This document shows, piece after piece, positions 37,851 through 46,905 of a stretch of DNA of 64,000 nucleotides (positions are counted from its first letter, which is position 1; every line of letters starts with the position of its first letter). Origin of the DNA: an uncultured Prevotella sp. (GTDB lineage Bacteria > Bacteroidota > Bacteroidia > Bacteroidales > Bacteroidaceae). The position numbers and the translations under genes are program-made. The stretch lies in NCBI GenBank assembly GCA_900554695.1, contig USHV01000012.1:10163-74162 (forward strand). The letters are read 5' to 3'. Under the pieces are notes generated by a model. The model made no database searches and was not told the origin of the DNA. It saw only the letters and a list, made by a program, of their open reading frames with translations.

Positions 37851-39959
37851 TCAGTTGTTGTTATATCCCCAACGGTTTCTTTTCTTGTGTTTGGCAGGCG
37901 ATTTGTCATATTTCTTCAGCTCCGGATATGATATACGAGTGTGGTATATCGCCTTGAGTCTTTCTATGAGTACGAGCTTCGCCTGTTCTATGTCGTGGAA
38001 CGTGATGGGGCAGTCCTTGAAGAATCCGTCTGCCATCTGTCCGTCTATTATCTTGTTTACGAGTGCCGATATGCTTTCTTCTGTATATACGTGCAGCGAT
38101 CGTGAGGCCGCCTCTACGCTGTCCGCCATCATCAGAATGGCCTGTTCGCGGGTGAACGGGTTTGGTCCCGGATAGGTGAACGGTGTCATATCGACGTCTT
38201 CGTCGGGGTGTTCGTTCTTATATTTTATGTAGAAATATTTTGCCACTCCGGTGCCGTGATGGGTCAGAATGAAGTCTTTTATTATTCCCGGCAGTCCTGC
38301 TTTCTCTGCCATCTTCACACCTTCGGTGACGTGGCTTATCACTATTCGTGCGCTTTCCTTATCAGATATGTTCTCGTGAGGGTTCACTCCGGCCTGGTTT
38401 TCTGTGAAGAACACCGGGTCAGACATCTTTCCTATGTCGTGATAGAGCGCTCCGGTGCGCACCAACAGACTGTTTGCACCAATCTTGTTGGCTATCTCTG
38501 CCGCGAGGTTACCGACGGTTATGGAGTGCTGGAAAGTGCCAGGAGCGGTCTCACTGAGGTCGTGAGGCAGTCCGCGGTTGGTGTTTGACAATTCGAAAAG
38601 CATGACGCTTGACGTGAATCCGAACGTCTTCTCAATGATGAACATAAGCGGATAGGCCAGCAGCACGAGCACACCATTCACGCAGAAGTGGTAGTACATG
38701 TCGCTGTCCACCATCGGGAAGTCGGTGTCCTGCATCATCTGCATGGCGAAATATACGGCGGAACTGCCGATGGTTACGAACAGTGCGGTCTTGAACACCT
38801 GCGAGCGGTGGAGTAGTTCACGCAGCGAGTAGATGGCGATGATGCCCGACACTATCTGTATGATGATGAACTCATACTGATATTTCACCGCCGTGGTGCA
38901 GATGAGAATCATCGTCACGTGTGTGATGAAGGCTGTACGTGAGTCCATGAACACACGGACGAATATCGGAACCATGGCAAACGGTATGATATACACGCTC
39001 AGGAAGTTGTGGCGCATGAAGAACGATACGATGACGGGGAATATCGTTATCAGCGCGTAGAGCATGGCTATGCTGCGCGGTTTGTCGAAGTAGTCGCGGC
39101 GGAACAGGCTGAGATAGCATGTGAACAGCATTATCATGATGGTAACGAATATCACCTGTCCGATGATGTTCGACGTTATCTGATTTGCAGAAGCGCCGCG
39201 ACGCTGCATCTCCCTCTCGAAGGAGCTGAGCACACGATAGGTATGTTCGTCAACGATGTCGCCCCGGTCTATTATCTTCTGTCCGCTCATCACCATGCCG
39301 CTTGCCGGAGGTATGCTGCTGAGAAGGTCGCTGCGCTCGGTCTCGTTGCGCGTTTTGTCGTATATGAGGTTCGGTTCTATGTAGTTGTTGAGGTCACATT
39401 TCTGAAGTATCTGCCTCTGCTGTTCCAGCCGTTTGTCCATAAACAGATACTCGTATGCTGTCATCGTGGAGAAGATATAGGTGATGCGGGTGCTCTGGGC
39501 GTTGGTTCCGTTGACTATTCTGACCATGTTCGCCGAGTCCTTGTATATCTCGTTATACTCGGGCGTGTCCATTATTCCCGACTGGTAGAGCCTGTGCAGC
39601 CTGTCGGCTATTATCTCCAGATATTGATCCGGCAGTCCGGGGATGCCGTTATGAAAGTCGGTCCACAGCTTCTTTATCTGAGTCTGCTCCACGTCTTTGT
39701 CGTAGTTGTAGTATGGCTGATAGGAAGCGAGAACCGAATCTTCCTGCTGTTTTATCGTCTCGTCGGTCTTGTAAATGGGAAAATCGAACTTTGCGATGAA
39801 CGAGCTGTACATCCACGGCTTGCCAATGTCGTAGCGGTAGTGTTTTGTTTCAGTTCTCGGCAACGACCATACAATGATAAGTACTGTTACGGCAATAAGC
39901 GAGGAACGTATCATTATGTTGCGAAGGAGACGTCCCCTGTTTTTGTTCGGCATGTTCAT
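37851..39959 (-). CDS. 7TM-HD membrane protein, PgpH-type cyclic-di-AMP phosphodiesterase
   Basis: This 702-residue protein has an N-terminal transmembrane helix (about 15-33), a long extracytoplasmic domain (about 40-270), seven transmembrane helices (about 275-470) and a C-terminal HD domain. The HD motif is GALYHDIGKMSDP near 515, with HHGTG and a later D residue (MMADSVEAASRS) completing the metal site. In the family this degrades c-di-AMP in response to an outside signal. M1 and M3 are both possible starts. The TACTTTCG box at 39994-39987 is a likely -7 element in the spacer shared with gltX. Confidence 0.88.
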   Translation of the reverse strand: MNMPNKNRGRLLRNIMIRSSLIAVTVLIIVWSLPRTETKHYRYDIGKPWMYSSFIAKFDFPIYKTDETIKQQEDSVLASYQPYYNYDKDVEQTQIKKLWTDFHNGIPGLPDQYLEIIADRLHRLYQSGIMDTPEYNEIYKDSANMVRIVNGTNAQSTRITYIFSTMTAYEYLFMDKRLEQQRQILQKCDLNNYIEPNLIYDKTRNETERSDLLSSIPPASGMVMSGQKIIDRGDIVDEHTYRVLSSFEREMQRRGASANQITSNIIGQVIFVTIMIMLFTCYLSLFRRDYFDKPRSIAMLYALITIFPVIVSFFMRHNFLSVYIIPFAMVPIFVRVFMDSRTAFITHVTMILICTTAVKYQYEFIIIQIVSGIIAIYSLRELLHRSQVFKTALFVTIGSSAVYFAMQMMQDTDFPMVDSDMYYHFCVNGVLVLLAYPLMFIIEKTFGFTSSVMLFELSNTNRGLPHDLSETAPGTFQHSITVGNLAAEIANKIGANSLLVRTGALYHDIGKMSDPVFFTENQAGVNPHENISDKESARIVISHVTEGVKMAEKAGLPGIIKDFILTHHGTGVAKYFYIKYKNEHPDEDVDMTPFTYPGPNPFTREQAILMMADSVEAASRSLHVYTEESISALVNKIIDGQMADGFFKDCPITFHDIEQAKLVLIERLKAIYHTRISYPELKKYDKSPAKHKKRNRWGYNNN

Positions 39960-40027
39960 AATCAGCGTATTATTTTGTTTGCATTGCGAAAGTAATAAAA
40001 AACTGTCAACATTTGGAAAAAATATAT

Positions 40028-40035
40028 TATTTTTG
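40028..40035 (+). promoter_or_regulatory. -7 box of gltX
   Basis: TATTTTTG, 37 bases before the ATG at 40073. The -33 region is poor. Confidence 0.5.
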
Positions 40036-40072
40036 CAGGAAATTTATATATAAATAATTTATTTTGTGTTCA

Positions 40073-41590
40073 ATGTCAGAGAATAAAGTCAGAGTGCGTT
40101 TTGCGCCCAGTCCTACGGGACCGTTGCATATCGGCGGCGTGCGAACCGCACTGTTTAATTATCTCTTCGCGCGCCAGCATGGCGGCGAATTTGTATTCAG
40201 AATAGAAGATACCGATTCTCATCGTTTCGTGCCCGGCGCCGAGGAATATATCATCGAATCGTTCAGATGGCTCGGCATAAAGTTCGACGAAGGCGTGTCC
40301 TTCGGAGGCAAATACGGTCCTTACCGTCAGAGCGAGCGTAGGGATATTTATAAAAAATATGTTGATATCCTGCTCGAAAAGGGTGCGGCGTACATAGCTT
40401 TCGACACTCCGGAGGAACTGGAGAAGAAACGTGGCGAGATAGCAAACTTCCAGTACGACGCCCACACACGCCTGCAGATGACCAACTCGCTCACCATGAC
40501 TCCGGAAGAATGTCAGCAGCGCATCGCCGACGGACAGCAGTACGTGGTGCGTTTCAAGGTTGAGCCGGGCATAGAGGTGCATGTGGATGACATGATACGT
40601 GGCGAAGTGGTGATAAAGAGCGACATCATCGACGACAAAGTGCTCTATAAGAGTGCCGACGAACTGCCGACATATCATCTCGCAAACATCGTGGACGACC
40701 ACTTGATGGAGATTACCCACGTCATCCGCGGTGAGGAATGGCTGCCCAGCGCACCGCTTCACGTGTTGCTCTACAAGGCTTTCGGCTGGGAGGACACAAT
40801 GCCTAAGTTCGCCCATCTGCCGCTTCTGCTCAAGCCGGAAGGCAAGGGCAAGCTGTCGAAACGCGACGGCGACCGTCTCGGTTTCCCAGTGTTCCCGTTG
40901 GAGTGGCACGATCCCAAGACCGGCGACGTGTCTTCGGGCTACCGCGAGAGCGGCTATTTCCCCGAGGCTGTTGTCAACTTCCTCGCTCTGTTAGGATGGA
41001 ATCCGGGTACAGAACAGGAGATTTTCAGTCTCGACGAGCTTGTAAAGCTGTTCGACATAACCAAATGCTCGAAGGCCGGAGCACGCTTCGACTATCAGAA
41101 AGGAATATGGTTCAACCACGAATATATACTGCGTAAGAGCAGTGAGGAGATTGCAAGACTCTTCGCACCTATCGTTGCGAACAACGGCATAGACGAGCCG
41201 TTCGAGCGCGTGCTGAAGGTTGTGGATATGATGAAAGACCGTGTCAGCTTCGTCAAGGAGCTGTGGCCGCTTTGCTCTTTCTTCTTCATCGCTCCGACAG
41301 AATACGATGCCAAGACAGTGAAGAAACGCTGGAAGGAGAATTCAGCGCAGGTCATGGGCGAGCTGTCCGAAGTGTTGAAGGGCATAGACGACTTCTCGGT
41401 TGAAGGTCAGGAGCCCGTGGTCATGGCGTGGGTTGAGTCGAAGGGCTACAAGCTCGGCGATGTGATGAACGCTTTCAGACTTGCTCTCGTAGGCGAAGGC
41501 AAGGGTCCTGGAATGTTCGACATATCCGCATTCCTCGGCAAGGAAGAGACTCTGCACCGTCTGCAGCGTGCCATCGAGGTACTGAAGTAA
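40073..41590 (+). CDS. gltX: Glutamyl-tRNA synthetase
   Basis: This class I aminoacyl-tRNA synthetase of 505 residues starts from ATG 40073 (MSENKVRVRFAPSPTGPLHIG). It has the HIGH-type motif in PLHIGG near residue 18 and the KMSKS-type motif in KGKLSKRDGDR near 262. The anticodon-binding helical domain occupies about 350-505. It charges tRNA-Glu with glutamate. The length is normal. The TTG at 40064 is in frame but adds only three residues. Confidence 0.96.
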   Translation: MSENKVRVRFAPSPTGPLHIGGVRTALFNYLFARQHGGEFVFRIEDTDSHRFVPGAEEYIIESFRWLGIKFDEGVSFGGKYGPYRQSERRDIYKKYVDILLEKGAAYIAFDTPEELEKKRGEIANFQYDAHTRLQMTNSLTMTPEECQQRIADGQQYVVRFKVEPGIEVHVDDMIRGEVVIKSDIIDDKVLYKSADELPTYHLANIVDDHLMEITHVIRGEEWLPSAPLHVLLYKAFGWEDTMPKFAHLPLLLKPEGKGKLSKRDGDRLGFPVFPLEWHDPKTGDVSSGYRESGYFPEAVVNFLALLGWNPGTEQEIFSLDELVKLFDITKCSKAGARFDYQKGIWFNHEYILRKSSEEIARLFAPIVANNGIDEPFERVLKVVDMMKDRVSFVKELWPLCSFFFIAPTEYDAKTVKKRWKENSAQVMGELSEVLKGIDDFSVEGQEPVVMAWVESKGYKLGDVMNAFRLALVGEGKGPGMFDISAFLGKEETLHRLQRAIEVLK

Positions 41591-41726
41591 GCTGTTCGGT
41601 CAGACTGCCGTGCGGTGAACGTGTCGCAATGTCGTGCATCGCGCATGGCGAACAGGCAAGAACGGGATGATGAACCTGCGCCTGCCGTATGAAAGAAAAT
41701 ATTATACATGATGATAATCACAAAAG

Positions 41727-41759
41727 ATGGAGGACGTCGGATGGCGTCCTCCATTTTTA
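41727..41759 (+). terminator. Terminator of gltX
   Basis: ATGGAGGACG pairs with CGTCCTCCAT across an 8-base loop and is followed by TTTTTAT. It lies 137 bp past the stop. Confidence 0.8.
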
Positions 41760-41825
41760 TTATCCCTGTTTCCGCCACCTTTTCCCGAGCCCTTTATCAG
41801 TGGTTTTCACGGAAAACTGCATTAT

Positions 41826-42264
41826 CAACTTACAATTTTTCTTGATTTTATTTTGACAAAATATTTTCTCAAAAGAGGTGTGAACGAATGTTAAATCGAG
41901 CGTATTTAAGGCTATTCCGTGGCATACCGGCTTTTGATATACCCTATAACGTAGTCCGAAACAACCCGAATGACGTTCTGATATTGCCCATTTCGCGATG
42001 CGATAAAGCCCATTTCAGAGGCTGAAAAGCACCATATTGCACTCCAATATAGGCCATTTTGCAAGCCGAAATGGTGCTTTTCGCAAAACGGGGAAATACC
42101 CCTTAAACATAAATCATTGATATACAATATTTTATGAAAACCTCTCATAATCCGCATATTTGCGTCCGATGAAGAGTCTGTCCGCAAATACGCGCTTATT
42201 TTTCGGGGTAGAGTGGAAAACTGAGACGGAAAAACCGAAATCAGGTTATAATCTGTAAGCAGCC
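41826..42264 (+). repeat. ~440-bp intergenic element, copy B, with five-module 22-nt array
   Basis: Modules start at 41979, 42001, 42023, 42045 and 42067, with linkers CGATG, GAGGC, CACTC and CAAGC. The left arm (CAACTTACAATTTTTCTTG ... ATGTTAAATCG ... GATATACCCTATAACGTAGTCCG) and the right arm (GCATATTTGCG ... CGCAAATACGCG, CTTATTTTTCGGGG) match copy A closely. The third module with its linkers appears inverted relative to copies A and C. Confidence 0.85.
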
Positions 42265-42283
42265 CGTATCTTTTCTTTTCTGC

Positions 42284-42326
42284 ATAAAAAAACAAAGCTG
42301 ATAGGGACTAATCCCCCAGCTTTGTT
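42284..42326 (-). terminator. Intrinsic terminator downstream of GH43
   Basis: On the minus strand AACAAAGCTG pairs with CAGCTTTGTT, followed by TTTTTTT. It is 270 bp past the GH43 stop, so the GH43 mRNA may carry a long 3' tail through the 42,37x-42,588 repeat array. Confidence 0.65.
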
Positions 42327-42388
42327 ATTGAAGCCAATTCATACAGAATTTCTATTTAATCTTTATCAGTATCCGGAATAAATATTTT

Positions 42389-42588
42389 CAGAGTTCTGAT
42401 TTTCCGTTTTCATAGAAAGAAGGCTATATTTTTATACAGCATAGACACTGTTTATACTGTTCTGAAATGCTCTGTTTATATAATGAAAACTCTATCTCTG
42501 TATAGTGAATTTTCTATCATTACACGCTGAAAACGATGTCTTAACTGAGCACGTACGTTGTTTTTATATAATGAAAGCGTCTCCGTTG
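42389..42588. repeat. 22-nt-period degenerate array (TATATAATGAAAAC type)
   Basis: TATATAATGA at 42477, TGTATAGTGA at 42499, TACACGCTGA at 42521 and TATATAATGA at 42565 are all in 22-nt register. Weaker units lie upstream at 42411, 42433 and 42455. The units are AT-rich and variable, so boundaries are soft. Confidence 0.5.
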
Positions 42589-42594
42589 CCTGGT

Positions 42595-43677
42595 TCATTC
42601 TACAATCACCTTGCGCGTTTTTCCGTTTTCGCGTACTATGTTCACGCCTTTCTGCGGCTCGGAGAGCTTCATTCCGCTGAGCGAGAAATATTCTTTTGTT
42701 GTCTCGCCGGCACTTATGCCGCCTATTCCGTCGGTCACATCCTCCGGGGTTATCGGCCTGATTATCGGGTCGTCGGTCATTCTCAGCACTCTGCGCCCCT
42801 CACGTCCGGTGAACTCCATCGTGCCGATGTACATCAGACGGTCGTGCACCTGAGTGGTCGAGTTGTGCGCGTGGAAGACTATACGCATCTTTCCTTCCTT
42901 GTCGGTGAATATTGAGTGGTGGCCCGTTCCCACGAGATCCTCAACACGGCAGAGTATCGGCGACGAGTATTTGCCCCACACAGGCTCGCTCAACGACATC
43001 GTAGTGGCGCACCCAACGGCGTAGTCCTGACTGTTGTAGTCGTTTGCGGAGTAGGTGAGATAGTATTTGTTCTCAAACTTAACCATGTTAGGACCTTCGC
43101 ACACACGGCCGAGCAGGTTCTCCCATGGCAACGTTACATTGATACATTTCTTCAGTGTTCCGTCTATCGGAGTGATGTAGTCGTCTTCCAGTTCACACAT
43201 CCATATGCAGTTGCCGTCGGTGAATCTTACGAAGAAAAGGTAGGCCTTGCCGTCGTCATCGAAGAAAACGTGCGAGTCGATGCACTTCTCCGAACCAAGA
43301 AGACTGTTCATCTGATAGGTGCCTTCCTGCTTGAACGGACCGAGCGGAGAGTCCGATGTGGCCACATACAGGTGTTCGTTGGCAGAGTAATACATATAAT
43401 ATTTGCCGTTCTTATTATAAACCTCCGGCGCCCAGAACCATTGTGTCTCTGTGGTGTTTGCTTTGTTGAGCGCAAGACCTTTGTATTCCCAGACATACAA
43501 ATCGTCGGAAGTCCATACTTCAATACCGTCGGCGTTGTGTGTGCCGTAGGCGTAATATGTGTCTCCGTCGAGCAGAACGTAAGGGTCGGCAAGCGGTACT
43601 TTGCTCTTGGCTCCGTCGGCGTGGACGTGCATGGCAGACATTAATAATGTGATGATAGTGGTAAATAAGTACTTCAT
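42595..43677 (-). CDS. Glycoside hydrolase family 43 enzyme (xylosidase/arabinanase type)
   Basis: This 360-residue secreted enzyme has a signal peptide of about 1-20. The five-bladed propeller covers about 25-310. GH43 catalytic residues are visible: Asp in ADPYVLLDGD, Asp in CIDSHVFFDDDG and Glu in VCEGPNMVKF. The C-terminal 45 residues (YFSLSGMKLSEPQKGVNIV ... KVIVE) form a short beta tail like those on many Bacteroidales secreted enzymes. The substrate is an arabino- or xylo-glycan by family; it is not linked to a SusC/D pair here. It has its own promoter. Confidence 0.87.
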   Translation of the reverse strand: MKYLFTTIITLLMSAMHVHADGAKSKVPLADPYVLLDGDTYYAYGTHNADGIEVWTSDDLYVWEYKGLALNKANTTETQWFWAPEVYNKNGKYYMYYSANEHLYVATSDSPLGPFKQEGTYQMNSLLGSEKCIDSHVFFDDDGKAYLFFVRFTDGNCIWMCELEDDYITPIDGTLKKCINVTLPWENLLGRVCEGPNMVKFENKYYLTYSANDYNSQDYAVGCATTMSLSEPVWGKYSSPILCRVEDLVGTGHHSIFTDKEGKMRIVFHAHNSTTQVHDRLMYIGTMEFTGREGRRVLRMTDDPIIRPITPEDVTDGIGGISAGETTKEYFSLSGMKLSEPQKGVNIVRENGKTRKVIVE

Positions 43678-43705
43678 AAATTAGTTTTTTTGATTTGATA
43701 TGCGG

Positions 43706-43736
43706 CAAAAGTACGAAAAAAACGCCACGATACAAA
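43706..43736 (-). promoter_or_regulatory. Consensus promoter of the GH43 gene
   Basis: TTTG, a 19-base spacer and TACTTTTG on the minus strand. It overlaps the cutC terminator hairpin, so read-through and initiation share the same DNA. Confidence 0.65.
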
Positions 43737-43754
43737 TGTATTTGTGGCGTTTTT
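43717..43754 (-). terminator. Terminator of the DUF3737-lyase-cutC operon
   Basis: AAAAACGCCAC pairs with GTGGCGTTTTT, with additional ATACA/TGTAT pairing in the loop, followed on the minus strand by TTTTTTT. It lies 42 bp past cutC. Confidence 0.75.
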
Positions 43755-43795
43755 GAGTTTATTGAATGTGATTTCTGGTTTTACGTAATGTCGCG

Positions 43796-44551
43796 TTATT
43801 CAAGGCATGCCTTTATGGTCTGTCTCACGCGCTCGGTCGAAGTGATGTCTATTGACGCCTCGTCGGCATCCTTGCTGCCCATATACACCTGTGGGTTGAT
43901 GTATTCCATGTTGCTCCTTACTTTTGTCCTGGCTGAGAAATGAAACTCGTGCAGTCCGGTGACAGAGCGCAGACGGCCTATGTTGTTCTCGTTCACTCCG
44001 CATCCGGCGAGCAGTATTATGCGTTCGTCGGCCTGCTCGTTGAGTTGCTTGAGCAGCGGCGCGCCACTCATGGCGTCGGGCTGCTGGCCCGAGGTAAGTA
44101 TGCGGTCGAAGCCGAGAGCGATGATGTCCTCGAGTGCTTTTTGCGGATTGCGGCACATGTCGAAGGCTCTGTGGAACGTCACCGACATGCCTTCGGCACA
44201 CTGCATGAGCCTGCGGTTGGCGTCCATATCCACCTCACCGTCCTTGGTGAGACATCCGAACACCACGCCGTCAACGCCGAGCTCCTTGCACATGCTGATG
44301 TCTGCAAGCATGCGTTCCAGTTCGAGCGGAGTGTAGAGAAAGTCGCCTCCGCGCGGTCGGATGATTACGTGCAGCCGTGTGGATGTGAGCATCCGGCGTG
44401 CGGTCTTTATCTCTCCATACGACGGAGTGGTGCCGCCTTCGGGTATGCCGGCGCACAGCTCCACGCGGTCGGCGCCTCCTTCCTGTGCCGCCAGACAGCT
44501 TTCCACGCCGTTGGCGCACACTTCAAATTTGAAATCCTGCCTTTTGTTCAT
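43796..44551 (-). CDS. cutC: Copper homeostasis protein CutC family
   Basis: This TIM-barrel protein of about 251 residues starts from M at 44551 (MNKRQDFKFEVCANG); an in-frame ATG at 44575 would add eight residues. The family signatures are VCANGVESCLAAQEGGADRVELC, GGTTPSYG, VIIRPRGGDFLYT, VFGCLTKDGEVD and VTFHRAFDMC. CutC has been linked to copper tolerance, but its biochemical role is unsettled. It is the last gene of a three-gene operon. Confidence 0.92.
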   Translation of the reverse strand: MNKRQDFKFEVCANGVESCLAAQEGGADRVELCAGIPEGGTTPSYGEIKTARRMLTSTRLHVIIRPRGGDFLYTPLELERMLADISMCKELGVDGVVFGCLTKDGEVDMDANRRLMQCAEGMSVTFHRAFDMCRNPQKALEDIIALGFDRILTSGQQPDAMSGAPLLKQLNEQADERIILLAGCGVNENNIGRLRSVTGLHEFHFSARTKVRSNMEYINPQVYMGSKDADEASIDITSTERVRQTIKACLE

Positions 44552-44579
44552 ACATTTTGTTGTGTTGGTGGTCACGTCT

Positions 44580-45746
44580 TTACAGCTTTCCTATCACGCG
44601 CGCCATTCTCTCCAGACCTTCAATCATGCGGCTGCGCGGACACGCTATGTTTATTCTGAGGAATCCTTCGCCTGCCGTCTTGCCGTACATCGTGCCGCTG
44701 TTCACCATCACGTGGCCCTCTTTGAGCAGCTTTTCAGTGAGTGCGTCAGATGTCATTCCGGTGCTGCGGATGTCTGCCCATACCAGATATGTGCCCTCGA
44801 GGTAGGTCACTCCGATGTTCGGCATGCGCTCGCTGAAGAACCGACGCAGCTCCAAGTAGTTGTTGTAGAGATATTCGTTGAGGCTGTCGAGCCATTCTGC
44901 GCCTTCGTTATAGGCTGCCTGAAGCGCCAGGACGCCGAACGGATTGACGTCGCATATCTCATTTATGTTTATGGCGCGGTCTATCTTGTGGCGCACATCC
45001 TCGTCGCACGCCACTACGTTGGCAATCTGCAGTCCGGCGATGTTGAATGCCTTGGTGGGAGAGTTGAGCGTTATGGAGTTGTGCAGGCACTCGTCCGACA
45101 GCGACGCGAACGGAATGTAGGTGTGTCCCTTCATTATGAGTTCGCAGTGAATCTCGTCGCTTATCACCTTTACGCCGTGCTTCATGCAGATGTCGTTGAG
45201 CTTCGTCAGTTCGTCGGCAGTCCATACACGGCCGGCCGGGTTGTGCGGGTTGCAGAGCAGGAACACCTTTGTGCGCTCGTCGGCAGCCAGCTTCTCGAAT
45301 CCTTCGAAGTCTATGTGATAGGAGTTGTTCTCGTATATCAGCGGGTTCTCGGCAATGATGCACTCGTCGTTGCGTATGGAAGAGAAGAAGCAGTTATATA
45401 CAGGTGTCTGTATGATGACCTTGTCTCCAGGTCTGGTGAGCGCCTTTATGGTAGCCGAGATGGCGGGCACCACGCCCGTGGTGTAGAGTATCCAGCTGCG
45501 GTCTATGTGCCAGTTGTGGCGGCGTTCGAACCATCCTGTGATGGCTTTGTAGTAGTTGTCGGGCACGATGGTGTATCCGAACACACCGTGCTCGATGCGT
45601 TTCCTGAGAGCGTCGGCAATGCACGGCGCAGCCTTGAAGTCCATATCAGCCACCCACATGGGCAGTACGTCTTCCTCCTTTGCCGTGTCCCATTTCACGC
45701 AGTCGGTTCCGCGGCGTTCTATCAATGTGTCGAAATCGAATTTCAT
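44580..45746 (-). CDS. MalY/PatB-type PLP-dependent C-S lyase (cystathionine beta-lyase)
   Basis: This 388-residue fold-type I PLP enzyme begins MKFDFDTLIERRGTDCVKWD with LPMWVADMDF, the hallmark of the MalY/PatB group. The PLP-binding Lys is in NSPTKAFNIAGLQ near 235, with CNPHNPAGRVW near 165 and SDEIHCEL near 200. It would cleave cystathionine or cysteine-like substrates to a thiol, pyruvate and ammonia. The length is normal. It ends only 4 bp before the longer CutC start, so the two are co-transcribed. Confidence 0.9.
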   Translation of the reverse strand: MKFDFDTLIERRGTDCVKWDTAKEEDVLPMWVADMDFKAAPCIADALRKRIEHGVFGYTIVPDNYYKAITGWFERRHNWHIDRSWILYTTGVVPAISATIKALTRPGDKVIIQTPVYNCFFSSIRNDECIIAENPLIYENNSYHIDFEGFEKLAADERTKVFLLCNPHNPAGRVWTADELTKLNDICMKHGVKVISDEIHCELIMKGHTYIPFASLSDECLHNSITLNSPTKAFNIAGLQIANVVACDEDVRHKIDRAININEICDVNPFGVLALQAAYNEGAEWLDSLNEYLYNNYLELRRFFSERMPNIGVTYLEGTYLVWADIRSTGMTSDALTEKLLKEGHVMVNSGTMYGKTAGEGFLRINIACPRSRMIEGLERMARVIGKL

Positions 45747-45799
45747 AAGTGTCAGTTAGAATGTTTTTTGGTGAGATTTTACCCGCCGCCGTGCCATGG

Positions 45800-46642
45800 T
45801 CATCTCTTGCGTATGACGCAGTCGGCCGGCTGACGTATGTTTTCGTCGATGGTCACCGAGCCGATGCTGTCTGCAACGATGAGGCCCGACGTGGGGTTCT
45901 TTATGTTTTCGATGTTTCCCTTTATGTCGGCATGCACGGTGGAATATTCGAAGGCGCGGTCGCATGCGGCGTCGAACGTGCAGTTCTCAAGCACCAGGTT
46001 CTCGGCATAGCACAGCGGTTGCTCGCCTGCTATGTGGCAGTTTACGAGCCGCAGATTCTTCGAGTGCCATCCCAGATACTCGCCGTCGAGTACCGAGTCA
46101 TACACAGTCACATTCTCTGTTTCCCAGAACGAGTCCTTGGTAGTGATGCGTGCGTTGCGTATTTCGGCGTTCCTGACATACTGGAACACGTATTTCGAGT
46201 CGCTCACAAGTCCGTCTACTACAACGTTCCGGCATCCCATGAACGGATAGGTTCCGTCGTGCAGCGTGACGTTCTTCACGTTCAGACCGTCAACATTCCA
46301 GAAAGTCTCGTCGGCATCGTTTATCTTCACGTTCTCGAGCGTGAGGTTTTTCATCTCGCGGAAGAACTTAGGTCCGTCGATGACGCTGTCTTTCATCGTC
46401 ATGTTGTCCGAATACCAGATGGCCGATCTCGAGCCCGGCGCGAAGTAACAGTTGGTTATCAGGCTGCCGTCAACGTGCCACCAAGGGTACTTGCCATAAA
46501 AATGGCATCCGTCAGCCTCGATGTTGCTGCAGTGCTTTATGCCCGATTCGCCGTCGGTGATTGTCACATTCTCAAGTCTGACATTATGTTTTTCGAACAG
46601 CGGCCGTTCTCCTCCGAATGATTTATCCTTTATTGTCTCCAT
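45800..46642 (-). CDS. DUF3737 right-handed beta-helix protein
   Basis: This 280-residue protein has no signal peptide and consists almost wholly of short repeating beta-strand turns (NVTITDGES, NLTLENVKIND, NVVVDGLVSDS, NVTVYDSVLDGEYLGWHSKNL). This is the DUF3737 family, a predicted cytoplasmic parallel beta-helix whose function is unknown. It is the first gene of the operon with the C-S lyase (53 bp) and cutC. Confidence 0.85.
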   Translation of the reverse strand: METIKDKSFGGERPLFEKHNVRLENVTITDGESGIKHCSNIEADGCHFYGKYPWWHVDGSLITNCYFAPGSRSAIWYSDNMTMKDSVIDGPKFFREMKNLTLENVKINDADETFWNVDGLNVKNVTLHDGTYPFMGCRNVVVDGLVSDSKYVFQYVRNAEIRNARITTKDSFWETENVTVYDSVLDGEYLGWHSKNLRLVNCHIAGEQPLCYAENLVLENCTFDAACDRAFEYSTVHADIKGNIENIKNPTSGLIVADSIGSVTIDENIRQPADCVIRKR

Positions 46643-46734
46643 TGTTATATTGTTTGTTTTATTAGTTTTTTTGAGTGTGCCGTGTGTCTGCGGCAGGCTG
46701 CAAGATGTATCGTTTGTGGATATCCTTTCGGATG

Positions 46735-46742
46735 CAAATATA
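46735..46742 (-). promoter_or_regulatory. -7 box of the DUF3737 operon
   Basis: TATATTTG on the minus strand, about 93 bases before the start. Confidence 0.5.
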
Positions 46743-46844
46743 CTAAAACGTGTATTAAACGTGTGTATTCATATTACGGAAAAGGCAACCATGATTACTG
46801 ATGCCGCGTTCCTGCCGTGTAATTGCGGATTGTTCCGAAAACAT

Positions 46845-46881
46845 AAAAGGTGCGGACGCAATCATATTGTCCGCACCTTTT
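46845..46881 (-). terminator. Terminator of mdh
   Basis: A 13-bp perfect stem (AAAAGGTGCGGAC with GTCCGCACCTTTT) starts 25 bp past the mdh stop. Confidence 0.85.
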
Positions 46882-46905
46882 CAATTATATTTGTTTGTAT
46901 GCTTC

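Noticed and set aside
44361..45833. 490-residue plus-strand frame opposite cutC and the C-S lyase
   Set aside because: Antisense shadow crossing two clear genes.
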